From contig NC_089230.1 in NCBI RefSeq assembly GCF_963924675.1, forward strand, positions 72,345,223 to 72,409,222: 64,000 nt of DNA. The letters are read 5' to 3'. A program made the position numbers and the translations under genes. Below the pieces are notes generated by a model that was not told where the DNA came from, did no database searches, and saw nothing but the letters and a program-made list of their open reading frames with translations. The stretch's first letter is position 1. Each line of letters opens with the position of its first letter. This stretch comes from Phocoena phocoena. Taxonomy: Eukaryota > Chordata > Mammalia > Artiodactyla > Phocoenidae. This document shows, piece after piece, positions 23,715 through 35,680 of the stretch.

Positions 23715-24506
23715 TAAAGGCTGCAGAGAGTGTGGAGAAAAGGGAACCCTCCTGCACTGTTGGTGGGAATGTAAACTGATACAGCCACTATGGAGAACAG
23801 TATGGAGATTACTTAAAAGCTAAAAGTAGAACTACCATATGACCCAACAATCCCACTACTGGGCATATACCCAGAGAAAACCATAATTCAAAAAGATACA
23901 TGTACCACAATGTTCACTGTAGCACTATTTACAATAGCCAGGACATGGAAGCAACCTAAGTGTCCATCGACAGCTGAATATATAAAGAAGATGTGGCACA
24001 CATATACAATGGAGTATTTCCCAGCCATAAAAAGGAACAGAATTGAGTTATTTGTAGTGAGGTGGTTGGACCTAGAGTCTGTCATACAGAGTGAAGTAAG
24101 TCTAAAGAGAAAAACAAATACCGTACGCGAACACATATATATGGAAGCTAGAAAAATGGTACTGACGAACCTAGTGACAGGGCAGGAATAAAGACACAGA
24201 TGTAGAGAACGGACTTAAGGACACAGGGCAGAAGGGGAGACAGGGACATAGTGAGAGAGTAGCACTGACATACATACACTACCAAATGTAAAAGAGTTAG
24301 TGGTAAGCTGCCGCATAGCACAGGGAGATCAGCTCGGTGCTTTATGTTTCCCAGAGGGGTGGGATAGGGAGTGTGGGAGGGAGGCTCAAGAAGGGGGAAT
24401 ATGGGGAATATATGTATACATACAGGTGATTCACTTTGTTGTAAAGGAGAAACTACTACAGTGTTATAAAGCAATTATACTCCAATAAACATGTATTTAA
24501 AAAACC
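23715..24506 (+). mobile_element. 5'-truncated L1 inserted in an older L1 tail
   Basis: Starts within the ORF2 C-terminus (GGCTGCAGAGAGTGTGGAG), with the zinc-knuckle-like [10 protein letters not shown] visible, and ends with the 3' UTR landmark ATCAGCTCGGTGCTTTATG and AATAAACATGTATTTAAAAAA. The host L1's tail is interrupted at ACAACAATGTA (23,704-23,714) and resumes at ACAACATTGTA (24,508-24,518), an 11-bp target duplication with one mismatch. Confidence 0.88.
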
Positions 24507-24545
24507 CACAACATTGTAAATCAACTACACTAGAAAATATTTCTT

Positions 24546-27500
24546 AAGTGCAAAAAGTTTTTTGAATGTAAGTTTTATTGTGTGTGTGTACCACAGGTTC
24601 AATATATATGAATTACGTCAAACTGATTACATTGCTTTTCAAAATAAAGAATTTTTGATATTCTACATCAGCTTCATAATATAAATGCAGAAAAACTATA
24701 TTATTTTTTTCTAAAGTTCAGAAATAGCCATTTTGCTCATTCAGTATACTATAAACCACTATTAAAAAGGGATTCGTGACCTCTTCCTTCCAAAGAAATA
24801 TTTCTCCACTCACACAAGTTTAATAGAATGTTCCACCATGAACTGACTTCCCACCTTAGAGACATGAGATTTGCATCCTAAAATCTCTTTCTTGCAAAAA
24901 TGTCCTATTAGCATTACAGAAAAGAAATGCTTTTTTCCAGATCTCAAATTCCATAGAACTTTATCAAGACATAATGCTTTTTTTTCACACACACAGACTG
25001 TATTTTATTTTTACAAGAGATAAATCAACTGACACCAAGCATTGTAAATGGATGACCACAACAAAAGCAACAATGATTGCAATTACCAAACAAGAAACAC
25101 ACTCATACTATGTCATAATATTGACATTCAGTCCAGGAATCCTCCACTGTAACAGCTCCTTTACTTTGCAGTGAAAGACATCATGTATTTTTAAATTATC
25201 AGCACTCACCTGAGGTCTTCAAAAATCAACAAAAACATAATTTTGTGTTCTCCTTCATTTATTCTGGTTCTAAGTGGTCATTTCTAAACGAAAGTATTTA
25301 AGTATGTTAACGTCATCTTATAACATCATATTTCAAATGACTACCGTCTCTCCAAAGATGAAATATGAGGAACTCTTAATTAGACTCTCCAAAGTATTAC
25401 TCTCTGAATCTGTATTACCCTTCTCCTGAACTCCACACTGCTCATTATTTTCTGAGAATATTCTTTTTCTTGTATGGCCATCGCATGCTCTTTCATTTCA
25501 TGAAGTTTTTTCCTACAATTTTATGCCTAGTTTATTTCTGAGAATATGCATTATTTCAGATTGATATTTATAGACACAAAGACTTCTCTATAATTCCCTG
25601 AGAGTTTCAAGAACTGCTTCTTCTTCTTCTTTTTAATACCTAGATTCTGAAGCTCTCCACAAAGCATTACTAGGTATCTACATATTAATTTATATAAGTA
25701 TCCACATATTAATCACACATTAATGCATTTACAATTGTATTATGATTTATTGCTAATTTTGGAGCATAAACATAGCTGTCTTATTTACCACCCTCTTGGA
25801 AATCTCTTTAATATTTGCACTTAGGTCTTGAAAGAGAATGGATAAATAAAAACCTGAAGAATATGCAAATACAATTTATATATTTCTCATAAAATCAGGT
25901 GATTATCTAACCTTTATCCAGAAAAAAGAAGAGCCCAGATACTCTGCAGGCATGACACTCGAGAATGTGTGGTATTCCAGCAGGGAAACATGCAGTAATC
26001 CATGTGGCACCTGCTGGGGTTAATGTCCTATGCATTCCTTAGATGCAACATATCAGGAGTGGAAAAAGGGAATTTGTCAGTTGTGGCAATAAGTATAATG
26101 AAGATTTGTAGCAGGTCATGATCATATATTCAACACAGGTACAATCAAAATTTTTCTCAATTCTGGTAGATCTAAGTCTGTATCTGTTACCTTGTCTAAC
26201 GAGGAAATGTCAGAACTGACTTACAAAAAAAAAGTGTTTGTTTGTTTGTTTTAATTACAGTCACGGTGAGTAAGACATACCTCAGAACAGCTAATGTGAC
26301 TTAGTGATTCTCTTATCAGGAAATACAGTTTCTACTTCCCTGTTTAGTCTCCACATCCTGTAGTAAGTTAAGTTCCAACAAGGCGAAAAGAAAAGAAAAC
26401 TTACACGTGTTGATAAGATCATTCTGACAGGTTTTACCATGTATGTCAGTGTTTCTGGGGATGGACACAAGCCAGAGCTCCCTACTCTGACATTTTTCAC
26501 AGATGTCATTCCCCTTGATCCTCAATTTGAAAGTGGATACAAATGTTTTCTATGTTTTCCTCTTTAAGAAATTAAATAAAGAATGCTTTCTAGACATGAT
26601 CCTCTAACGATTTTCAGTCAGTGGTCAAGAGAGGAAAAGCACAGAATCTCATCCCCACAGAAGGGTGACATTCAGTCAGGTAAGAAAATTCTCCCTGAAA
26701 TCAGAGCTTCTTCTTTAACGTGCAATCAAAGGCTTTCACAGGTTCTTCATCACTCTGCACTCAGCTCTACCATATAGGATTGGCTCTGAGAATCTCACAC
26801 CAGATGACTGACAAGCACGTCGTAGAACACTGATCTGGTACCAGATCCTGCCTCTCTTAATGATCTCCCAAGGGAAACTGGAATATTCTAGGATATTTCC
26901 TGGAGCCCTCTACTCTATACAGGTACACTTCCAAGTAGAAACAGAAGCTTTGATTCTCACTGGGACCCCTGCTCTGTCCAACCAACCTCTCTAGAAACAT
27001 GATGTTCTAATCTCTCCTGATTAGAACATTTCAAGGTCCTCTCCCTGTGCTAATTTAGTAAAGGTAAAAGAGAAACAAGAAAGAGCAAACTATGCAGGGA
27101 GCAATATATAAGATGCCTTTACTTAATGTATCTATCTGATATACCCAAATATTGAGAAATATAGATTCATTTCATAATGGTCAAGAAAAGAGGAGGAGGA
27201 ACCTCCATGCCAACAGTATATATAAAAAGGAATCAATATTGCATAAGCTACAGCTTAAGCTTAGCTACGAGGTACTAACTCTTCTCATAAAGAAGCAATA
27301 ACTCTCCATCATTTGAAGCACACGGAGGACTCAGACAGCTGGACACTGAGGGTGTAGTCTCCTCACTCGAATTCTGTACCTGCATCACAGAGCAATGAAA
27401 TATTCCCCAAGAATTATTAAGGATGAGGTGGGGAACCGAAATAAGAAAGATGAATCTATAGTCTGCCCTACCATCTGTTCTTCTGGCTCTTACCACCATC

Positions 27501-28089
27501 GTGGCCCAATATGACCTTCCCACTTTTTTCTGGGCCTCCCTACTTTCCACCTCCATCCTCTCATTATATCTTACCCACACTTGGAAACGACTCTAGTTTT
27601 CCCACTTATCTCTATCAACAAGTAATCAAAAGAGCAACTTTGTGTATAACTCCTTAGAAACCTCAGGTCTGACTCAGCAATACATGACCTTCGAAGTCCA
27701 AAGTTTTCCTAATTCCCTTTATTATTTTTTTCTAATTTCCATGTAGATACACTCTCTGGACATCCACTGTTCTCAGGTCCGTCTTCCCTGCAAAATCTGT
27801 CAACCTAGACATAGACTTAAGTACCACCCTCTAATTATCTCCTAGGGAATCCAGTTTTTTAAAAAGCCTCAGCAAGCCTTATGGACTTTATTAAAGACTC
27901 TTTAAGATAACCCATGGGAGATAGCAGTACACCCACAGATATCTATTTAATACACCCTCAGAGTAATTTTTTTTCATTTTTATAAAGTCTCTTCTGTCCA
28001 ATGAAGACTCTCAGCTCTTCTTCTTCAACATATGTAGTGTCTCACCCTTCTGATTACTCTCTGCTCTATCCCAGGGCCACTCCCTTTCC
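24546..28089. other. AT-rich intergenic stretch, no feature recognised
   Basis: About 3.5 kb with no repeat family or gene I can name. Short open frames occur on both strands: 24,810-24,992 minus, 26,291-26,525 minus (with CEKCQSRELW) and 27,275-27,580 minus. None has a recognisable domain or consistent splice context. There are short simple runs (TGTGTGTGTG near 24,580, GTTTGTTTGTTTG near 26,237) but no array. Confidence 0.5.
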
Positions 28090-29462
28090 TGATATTACAT
28101 TCTTTCCCAATTGTGTATGTTGATAAAATCAAATAACATAAAAAATAACATGTTAATTATTATAAAGTGCACCATTCAATGATATTAAATACATTCATAT
28201 TATTGGGTGATGAACATCACCATTTATCTTTCTAATTCTTTTCTACGTTTTAAAACTGGAACTCTATATCCTTTAAACATAACTTTCCTTTTTGTTCCAT
28301 AACCCCCTGAAAAGCATCATTACCCTCCCAACTTCTATGGTTTTCACTACACTAAGTACCCCATATAATTGAAATAAGTAGTTGTATTGTTATGACTCAC
28401 TAAAAGTCACAAAAATGGCATTTTTGGTAGCTAAGTTTCCTCAAGATTCATGCATGTTGTAGCATATTCCTAGATCTTTTCCTTCTTAAGACTGAATAAT
28501 ATTGTATTATATGGGTATACCACACTTTGTTTATCCAGGAACTAGTGGATGAACCCTTAGGTTACTTTCATATTTTAGCTACTGTGATTATTACTGCTCT
28601 AAACACTGGAGTAAAAGTATTTCTTTAAGACCCTTATTTCAATTCCTTTGGGTATACCACATAGTAAAATTCCTGGATCATGTAGTAATTCTATTTTTCA
28701 ATATCTGAAACATTGCCATACTCTTTTGCAAAGCAGCTGTATCACTCTACATTCCCACTGACATAGCACAATGCTTCCAACTCCCTCACATCCTCACCAA
28801 TACTTGTTTTCTGCTTGTGTATGTGTGTGTATGCATGCACACAAACATATAAACATGCATTTAGGGATATGGAGCATCTATTCAAGTGCTTAGTCATTTG
28901 TACATCTTTCTGAAGAACCATCTGTTCAAGTCTTTTATCCATTTTTGAATCAGGGTGTTTGCTTTTTGTTGAGTTGTAGGAGTTCTCTGTATATTCTGAA
29001 TATAAATCTCTTGTCATATAGATGGCTCTCAAATATTTTCTCCCATCTTGTGAGTTGCTATTTTATTCTGTTTACATTTCTTTGATACACATTTTTTTAA
29101 ATTATGTACTGTAAATTATTTATTGTTTTGTTAGCTGTACTTCTGTTGTTCCTTCATTTCATATTGAGGAAAACACTGCCAAATCCAAAGTCATGAAGCT
29201 CTTATCCTGTGTCGTCTTCTAAGACTTTTTATTTTATTAGGTCTTATATTTAGTTTCTTGATACGTTTTCATTAATTTTTGCATATGATGTTAGGTAAGG
29301 GTCCATCTTCCTTCTTTTGCATGTTGACAACAAGACTTCTCAGCACCACTGGTTGAAAATACTATCATTTCTACCTTGAAAAGTCTCGGCAACTTGTCAA
29401 AAATCATTTGGCCATATATCAGGGTTTATTTCTGGGTGTTCTATTCTATTCTATTGGTCTGG
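28090..29462 (-). mobile_element. Old L1, reverse (3' UTR and ORF2 end)
   Basis: The reverse-strand reading is L1 throughout: GTAAAATTCCTGGATCATG, CACTCTACATTCCCACTGAC, CCTCACATCCTCACCAATAC, then TTGAGTTGTAGGAGTTCTCTGT and ATATTTTCTCCCATCTTGTGAG, and finally GGGTGTTCTATTCTATT at 29,440. This is an older family than the L1s in 11-24 kb. Many small gaps; no frame is open. Confidence 0.82.
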
Positions 29463-30265
29463 AATAAGGGAGAAAATAGTATAACCTATACAGGTTGATG
29501 AAGAACATAAAGAAAGACCAGGACTGAGAATTAGGAGGGCAATATAAAACAGCCGGGAGTAAAAGACAGTGTGAGAGAAGATTTGTATTTGCGAGTTCAC
29601 GGAAATATGATCATGCTAAAACCACTAAACACCTGACTTTGAACAATACGGTAAATGCGCTAGCAAGAAACATAACACTTACCCATCTCTGGGAAATACA
29701 GTATGGGCATAAAGATAAACTAAACACAAATACATTAAAAAGTGAAGGGTTTTCACGGTGTGAGAATATTGTGGGATTTGAAATACAATTTACTTCTGTT
29801 CTACCATTGTCTCTAAAATTTATCAAAGTGTATATACAAGCAATTCCAATTCTGGTAATGTGTTTGACAGGTTTATATATGAACTTCAGCAGACCAGTAA
29901 ATGTACATTCATAGTAGGACTGTTCTCTAATCCAAAAAACAAAAACTGGAAAGACTAGAGTTCACTTTGTCAACACACATACAGATGTTTAACAGTCCAA
30001 AAACAGAAGGTGAGCATGGGTGCAAGAGGTTAATCCTCAGGCTGAGGTGGGGTGCAGAGTTTGAGGGTAACACAGGTAGAAAAGGCTTTTGTCCTATCCT
30101 TGATTTTTGAGGTATGGAAATTCACAGGTCACTACCTTTATTTCAAAATGAATGAATGCACTACTAAATTTTTTAAAACAGGCGAAGTAAACATGTGTGA
30201 TAATAAATTTCAAACTGTCGCTAATCAAAAGAGATACTAAGAAAAATTAAATAATATGATTTAAG
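29463..30265. other. No feature recognised
   Basis: About 800 bp between two L1 elements with no family I can name. The open frame at 29,639-29,914 (plus, 91 codons) has no recognisable motif. Confidence 0.45.
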
Positions 30266-32735
30266 AATGAAGTGGAGAGATTGTCCAAGATGGTAGCATT
30301 CAAAGACCCAGAGTTTGATGCCTCTCATGGGCACACCAAAGTCACAACTGTTTACAGAAGAGCAACTGATGAAAAAGGCTGGGACCTACTATAAAAGATG
30401 TTTTACAGCTAAAGATATAAGGAAGGCACCTCGGCAACACACGAAGGAAGGGCAAAATCTCAACAGAGTCAAGACCCATACCACCAAGTGGGTGGCCCAC
30501 AAATGGGAGAATAATTACAATTTCTGAGGTGCTCCCAGGGAGCAAGGGGTACGAACCCAACATCGGGCTCCCAAGCCCAGGGATCCTGTGCTGGAAAGAA
30601 GAGTTCCTAGAAAGTTGGGCTTTGAAGACCAGTAGTGCTTATTTTCCAGAGAGATAGAGGGTTGTGGGAAATAGAGATTCCACCCTTAAAAGATGCTTAC
30701 AAAATCCCACATGATCTGAGAATCAGAACAGAAGCAGTCATTTGAAAGGATTCTGGGTCACACCTACCTCCTGATCTTGGAGAGTCTCCCAGAGAGGCAA
30801 GAGGCAACTACAGCACAGCCTCAGGGACACAGACACTGGCAGCAGCCATTTGGGGGAGTTCCTTCTACCTCGTGGCCACTGGTACGAGCAAACATAATTT
30901 CAGAATCCTCCCTCTATTTTTTAGCCTCAGGACCTAGCCCTACCCATTTCCACCAAACTACAGACACAAGTACTAGGATGGTGCAGGCCAAGCAACTAAC
31001 TGAGCAGGGGCATAGCCCCATCCGCCAGCAAACAGGCTGCCTTCAGACCCTCTCAATGCACAGCTGCCCCTGCACATGGGCCCAGCCATCAAAAGCCCCA
31101 GGACCAGTCTCCACACCTCAGTTGGGCAGGCACCAGCCCCAGAGTCCCTGGCCCCTCTGACAAGTGAGCCTGCTCTGGCCTTGGAATCAGCCTCACCTGT
31201 CAGCAGGTGATTACTGCACAGGGACTGGATGGAGCTTGGACCGACCCAACAGCAAACCTGCTCTAGCAGTGGGATCAGCCTCATACACCAACAGGCATGC
31301 ACCAGCTCCAGGAATACCACAGCCCAGCAGCCTGTGTGACCAGAACACTCACTTGCAGGCCAGAAGCAGCCATGGACTCAGCTGGGTCCTGACCCTGCCC
31401 ATCAGAATGCCAACACAAGATTAGGGATACCCCAGACCCTGCAGATACATGGAAAAGAATAAATTTAGAATATTTCAGCACACCATATATAAAATAAACT
31501 CAAAACTGAATGAAGACCTAAAATGTAAGACCAGAAACCATAAAACTCCTAGAGGAAAATATAGAACATTCTTCAACATAAATGACAGCAACAGTTTTAG
31601 GTTCAGTCTACTAAGGCAAATGAAACAAAAGCAAAAATAAACAAATGGGACTTCACCAAACTTCAAAGATTTTGCACAGCAAAGGAAACCAAAGACAAAA
31701 TGAAAAGACAGCCTGCTGAATGAGAGAAAATATTTGCACACGGTAAGAAGTTAACACAAAAAGAGGACCAATCAATGGTTAATATCTAAAATATAGAAGC
31801 GGCACATACAACTCAATATCAAAAAAACACCCATAATCTTTTTCAAGAAAGTGAGAAGACCTAAATAGACATTTTTCCAAGGAAAAAATACAGAGAGACA
31901 GCCAGAGCTCACAAAGATGCTAAACATAGCTAATCGGCAGTAAAATGCAAATCAAAACGATGAGATATCACCTCACTCTTGTCAGAATGGCTGTCATCAA
32001 AAAGATCACAAATAACAAAGGTTAGTGAGGATGTACAGAAAAGGAAACTCTTGTACACTGTTGATGTGAATGTGAATTAGTGCAGCTACTGTGGAAAGCA
32101 GAATGGAGGTTCCACAAATACCTAAAAATAGAACTACCATAATATGGAGCAATTTCACTCTTGGGTATATATCAGAAGAAAACAAAAACACTATTTCAAA
32201 AACATAGTGCACCCCAATGTTCATAACAGTGTTATTTGCCATAGCCAAGATAGAGAGTCAAACTAAGCGCTCATCAATAGGTTACTGGATTTAAAAAAGA
32301 TTTTTTATGATGACTTCAACAAAAAATGAAATTTGCAAGAACATGGATGGATTTGGAGGATACTATGCTTAGTAAAATAAGTCACAGAGAAAAGAAGCCT
32401 GGTAGGTTATCACTTACACGTGGCATGTGAACAACTGAATACAACAAGAACAACAAAACAGATTCACAGATTAAAGAACAGACTAGTGGTTACCATCAGG
32501 GAGAGACAGGGTGGAGGGGCAAAATATTGGTAGGAGATTCTGAGGCATAATCCACTATGTATAAAATCAATAATCTACAGTGACATACTGTATAGCATGG
32601 GGAATAGAGCCACTCTTTTATAATAAGTATAAATGGAGAAGAATCTAAACATTTATTAATCACTATGTTATACCTCTAAAACTGATATAATAATGTAAAC
32701 TAACTACAGATCAATAAAATATAAAGTAAGAAACA
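30266..32735 (+). mobile_element. L1 with 5' leader joined to ORF2 C-terminus
   Basis: 30,266-31,448 is an L1 5' leader: GAGATTGTCCAAGATGGTAGC, GGGCACACCAAAGTCACAAC, then GC-rich leader sequence with many CCAGCCCC phrases. At ~31,470 it passes directly to the ORF2 C-terminal region (ATAAACTCAAAACTGAATG, CATAAAACTCCTAGAGGAAA) and runs to the 3' UTR end near 32,735 (ATGTTATACCTCTAAAACTG). All of ORF1 and most of ORF2 (about 3.8 kb by comparison with the L1 at 11,090) are missing. It could be one deleted copy or two L1 pieces side by side. Confidence 0.75.
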
Positions 32736-34300
32736 ATAAAGGGGAGACAGATTATTAGATAGAAATCAACTAAATAAACACAAGTTTTGGAAATCAAGGA
32801 AATAAAAAAAACATGTAAGAAATAACATTGGCATTTAAAGTGTACAATCTATTCATTTAAAAGAAGTCCTTGAAGTGGTAAAAACTGTTACCCATTCTCA
32901 CGATTTTGTATACCTAGGGTAAATTATTATCTACAAAAATATGTTACAAATATTCACTCAAAAAGAAAGAGAAAATTTGGATTAACCAATTTAGTGTAGA
33001 AATGTAATATCAAAGACTCTAAAATTGATTTGAATAAGTTCTGTCAACGTTGAATAAGTTCTGTTAGCCACTTCTAGTTTCTTTGTGATGTAAAATCTTT
33101 TAAAGTATAAAAATCAGCCTTTCTACATTATTCCATTAGACATATATAGAAGTTAAAAGAAATGAGAAGACAGATCAACCAGGAATGTGAATTTACTGAG
33201 AAACAGTCATTCGTTCTCCCTCCTCCTTTTCTTTTCCTCCTTTTCCAGGTCTCTTTCGGTTCCAATCAAGAGAAGTCTTGAGAATTCTGAGAATATTTCT
33301 TTGAGCGCTTCAAATCACCATACCTTACATCCTCTGCCACAACTACACACATGGGAACAAAAATAAAACTCTGCTATCTACTCATGTAGGAGGGATTCAT
33401 GCAAAATAAACTACTACATGGAGACCAACAGGTGAGTTTTCTACCTGTTCTTCATAATGTCCTTCCATTACAGTAAATCCCACACATTATGAGGCAGAAA
33501 CGGTTATGTGGGCTTTTCCTTGAAGTCAAAAAACTTGCCTTCATTTCAAGTACCTGGTGATCATAGGGTACAGCCAGGGAAGGTGTCATCCCCCTTGGGG
33601 GGGGGGCGGTGAATGGGCTCCCGCAACCACGCACCTCCTGAAGTACAGATTCTGGAGAAACAAAGGTCGGTCACACCGCAGTAAGCCTGTCAGGCTGTCG
33701 GGCCACTCGGCAACCCCATCAGCCTGGAAGTGCCCCATCAGTTGCTGAAAGCAAAACTCTGTCCCCTCTGTGAAGCCAGTCAATTTGGGCCAGAGAGTCA
33801 GAAGAGACCGGTAATCAACTCCTCCTCTCTGCTCACCTCCTTGTGGTTACAGCAACCCCAACTCCAAACCCAAATCTAACCCTGGAGTGCCAAAGTGGGG
33901 AGTGGCAGGTGGGCTCTGCCGGTGCTTCAGCGCCCTCTGGAGGTTGTCTGCTCTAATGGCATCCCTCAGCCCTTCCTCCTCCTCCTTCCCTAGTCCTGGG
34001 GGCTTCCTTGGCCTCCTGCAGCTGCTGGTCTGATTTCATTCTTCTTTTTTCTCCAATTACAATGAAGTGTCCTACAGAGGTTTGGAATCTCTTGAAGGAG
34101 GAAGATCTTTTAGTCAATACACCTTAACCGTGAGAAGTTGGTTTCAAGAATGAACCTGAAATACTGTATTTTTTCCTGATGATTCCAAGGAGACACAGCT
34201 CAAGTTTTCTAAATCATAAGAAAAACCAAGGTAAATATGATATTCTGAGCCAGAGATGAAAAAGCAGTTTTTAGCACCCACTCCTCATGTCCTATGACCG
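32736..34300. other. No gene recognised; one good splice-donor-like site
   Basis: AT-rich to 33,230, then a mixed region. A pyrimidine run ending TTTTCCAG at 33,248 is followed 180 bp later by CAACAGGTGAGTTTTC (33,428), so 33,249-33,431 has the form of an exon, but its frames carry stops and no product is recognisable. A G run (9-11 G) lies at 33,598. The base composition rises to GC-rich around 33,900-34,030. Confidence 0.35.
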
Positions 34301-34301
34301 G

Positions 34302-34400
34302 GATTTAAATCAATCAGCTGCTACTGCTTTTTAAATCATATGACCCAACTTTAAATCAATCAGCTGCTTCCCTGTAACTCACGTGACTTGGCTTTGAATA
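34302..34400 (+). repeat. Short tandem repeat, TTTAAATCA motif
   Basis: TTTAAATCAATCAGCTGCT occurs at 34,304 and 34,350, with TTTAAATCATATG between them at 34,330 and a diverged TTTGAATAG at 34,393. Spacing is about 20-46 bp. The same motif array recurs at 36,675-36,757. A TATA-like GTATAAAAATG (34,416) and an AATAAA (34,438) follow within 40-140 bp. Confidence 0.6.
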
Positions 34401-34574
34401 GTTAGACATGCAAATGTATAAAAATGATGTTCTGAACAATAAATGGAAAAACAACATCTTACAAAGTTTTTTTTCTTTTCCAATGGACCATTCATTGCAC
34501 ACAGAATAAAGGATTCTCTTGTGGATTTCTTGACCTGTAAACACATACAATGTCTCCGTTGGCTTGACTGACTT

Positions 34575-35005
34575 AGTTTTTTTGTTTGTTTTTTTCATTG
34601 ATGTTAACATCTTTATTGGAGTAAAATTGCTTTACCATGTTGTATTAGCTTCTGCTGTATAACAAAGTGAATCAGCTATTCGTATACATATATCCTCATA
34701 TCCCCTCCCTTTTGCGTCTCCCTCGCACCCTCCCATCCCACCCCTCTAGGTGGTCACAAAGCACGGAGCTGATCTCCCTCTGCTATATGCAGCTGCTTCC
34801 CACTAGCTACCTATTTTACATTTGGTAGTGTATATATGTCCACGCCACTCTCTCACTTCGTCCCAGCTTCCCCTTCCCCCTCCCTGCGTCCCAGCTTACC
34901 CCTCCCCCTCCCTGCATCCCAGCTTACCCCTCCCCCTCCCCGGGTCCTCAAGTCCAGTCTCTACGTCTGCGTCTTTATCCCTCAGCAGCAACTCCAGCGA
35001 GGGGT
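34575..35005 (-). mobile_element. L1 3' UTR, reverse, with expanded 28-bp repeat
   Basis: The reverse of the 3' UTR type seen at 16,400-16,800: CCACCCCTCTAGGTGGTCAC, AAAGCACGGAGCTGATC, ACATTTGGTAGTGTATATA, and GTCTCTACGTCTGCGTCTTT. The polypurine tract, single at ~16,500, is present here as three tandem 28-bp units (34,859-34,942). Confidence 0.9.
34859..34942 (-). repeat. 28-bp x 3 tandem repeat in L1 3' UTR
   Basis: Units at 34,859-34,886, 34,887-34,914 and 34,915-34,942, each C(G/A)TCCCAGCTT(C/A)CCC followed by a C/T-rich run. Units differ at only one to three positions. On the L1 coding strand these are G-rich polypurine blocks. Confidence 0.9.
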
Positions 35006-35680
35006 GGATACTTCCTTTTATGCTCAGGGGAAATCCCCTAGTTTGAATATGATTTGAGTTTGATTCTGTGAAACCATCAGAACTTCCCACCAGAGATGAA
35101 TGAGGAAATTCTGGCCTTTACTAGTATGCACGAAGAACACAGGTGTCCTGGCTGTACTTGCCAACCCTACTGTTTTATCCACCTATTTTTATTCACCTTC
35201 CTCCATGGGAATACCTTTGACCAACCCTCAGCTCAGACCCCTGACCTATTAGAGTAACTTTGTCCGACTTTCTCTAAAAATGAACAGGTAATAAAATGAG
35301 TTTAACCTAGAAGGAGCAGTTCAGTAAGGGAAATAAAATCACCAGAAGTTATAACAGACATCCAGAAGCAAAAAATAAATCACCAACCTCTCTGTGCACA
35401 GGGCTTCTTAAGAGGGCAGTAGAAGGAAGGAATGGGCAGAAAAGACGATCTCCTCTGAAGTGAAGGTTGTTTTTCCAAAAGAGTAGGATTTACTCTCAGT
35501 TTAAGGAAAACACTTTTAAATAGCTGGGACAGCTCCAAACTGCAGTTTAGGGAATGAGTGCTTCAAAAGAACAGTGCTTTAAAAGTCCTGGCAAGGCAGC
35601 AAGAGGATGAAGAGTTGGTTTTGCGTAGTTCTGAACACAGGAGTAAAGAAGCAGAGGCATCTCTGACTAAAAGGCCCTGA
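35006..35680. other. No feature recognised
   Basis: Mixed-composition unique sequence with no open frame or repeat I can name. Confidence 0.4.

Larger units (their letters stand above)
17297..24545 (+). mobile_element. Second L1, 5'-truncated and heavily invaded
   Basis: L1 ORF2 sequence resumes after each inserted element: RT N-terminal part (17,297-17,554, CTCCCTACCAACAAAAGTCC), 18,304-18,599, the RT core 18,830-19,200 ([12 protein letters not shown] near 18,946, then YADDM near 19,072 after a frameshift), 19,549-20,347, the C-terminal part 22,628-23,714, and a last scrap of tail at 24,507-24,545. The inserts are five SINEs, one Tigger and one L1 tail. Removing them leaves one continuous L1 of about 3.1 kb. 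Confidence 0.85.

Noticed and set aside
24810..27580. Minus-strand frames with CEKCQSRELW and a coiled-coil-like KLHEMKEHAMAIQEKEY segment, considered as lectin-receptor or other immune gene exons
   Set aside because: Frames are short, stops interrupt them, no ordered exon set or catalytic/ligand motif can be followed.
33249..33431. Exon-shaped interval between TTTTCCAG and CAACAGGTGAGT
   Set aside because: Internal stops in the frames and no recognisable product; isolated splice-like sites are common by chance.
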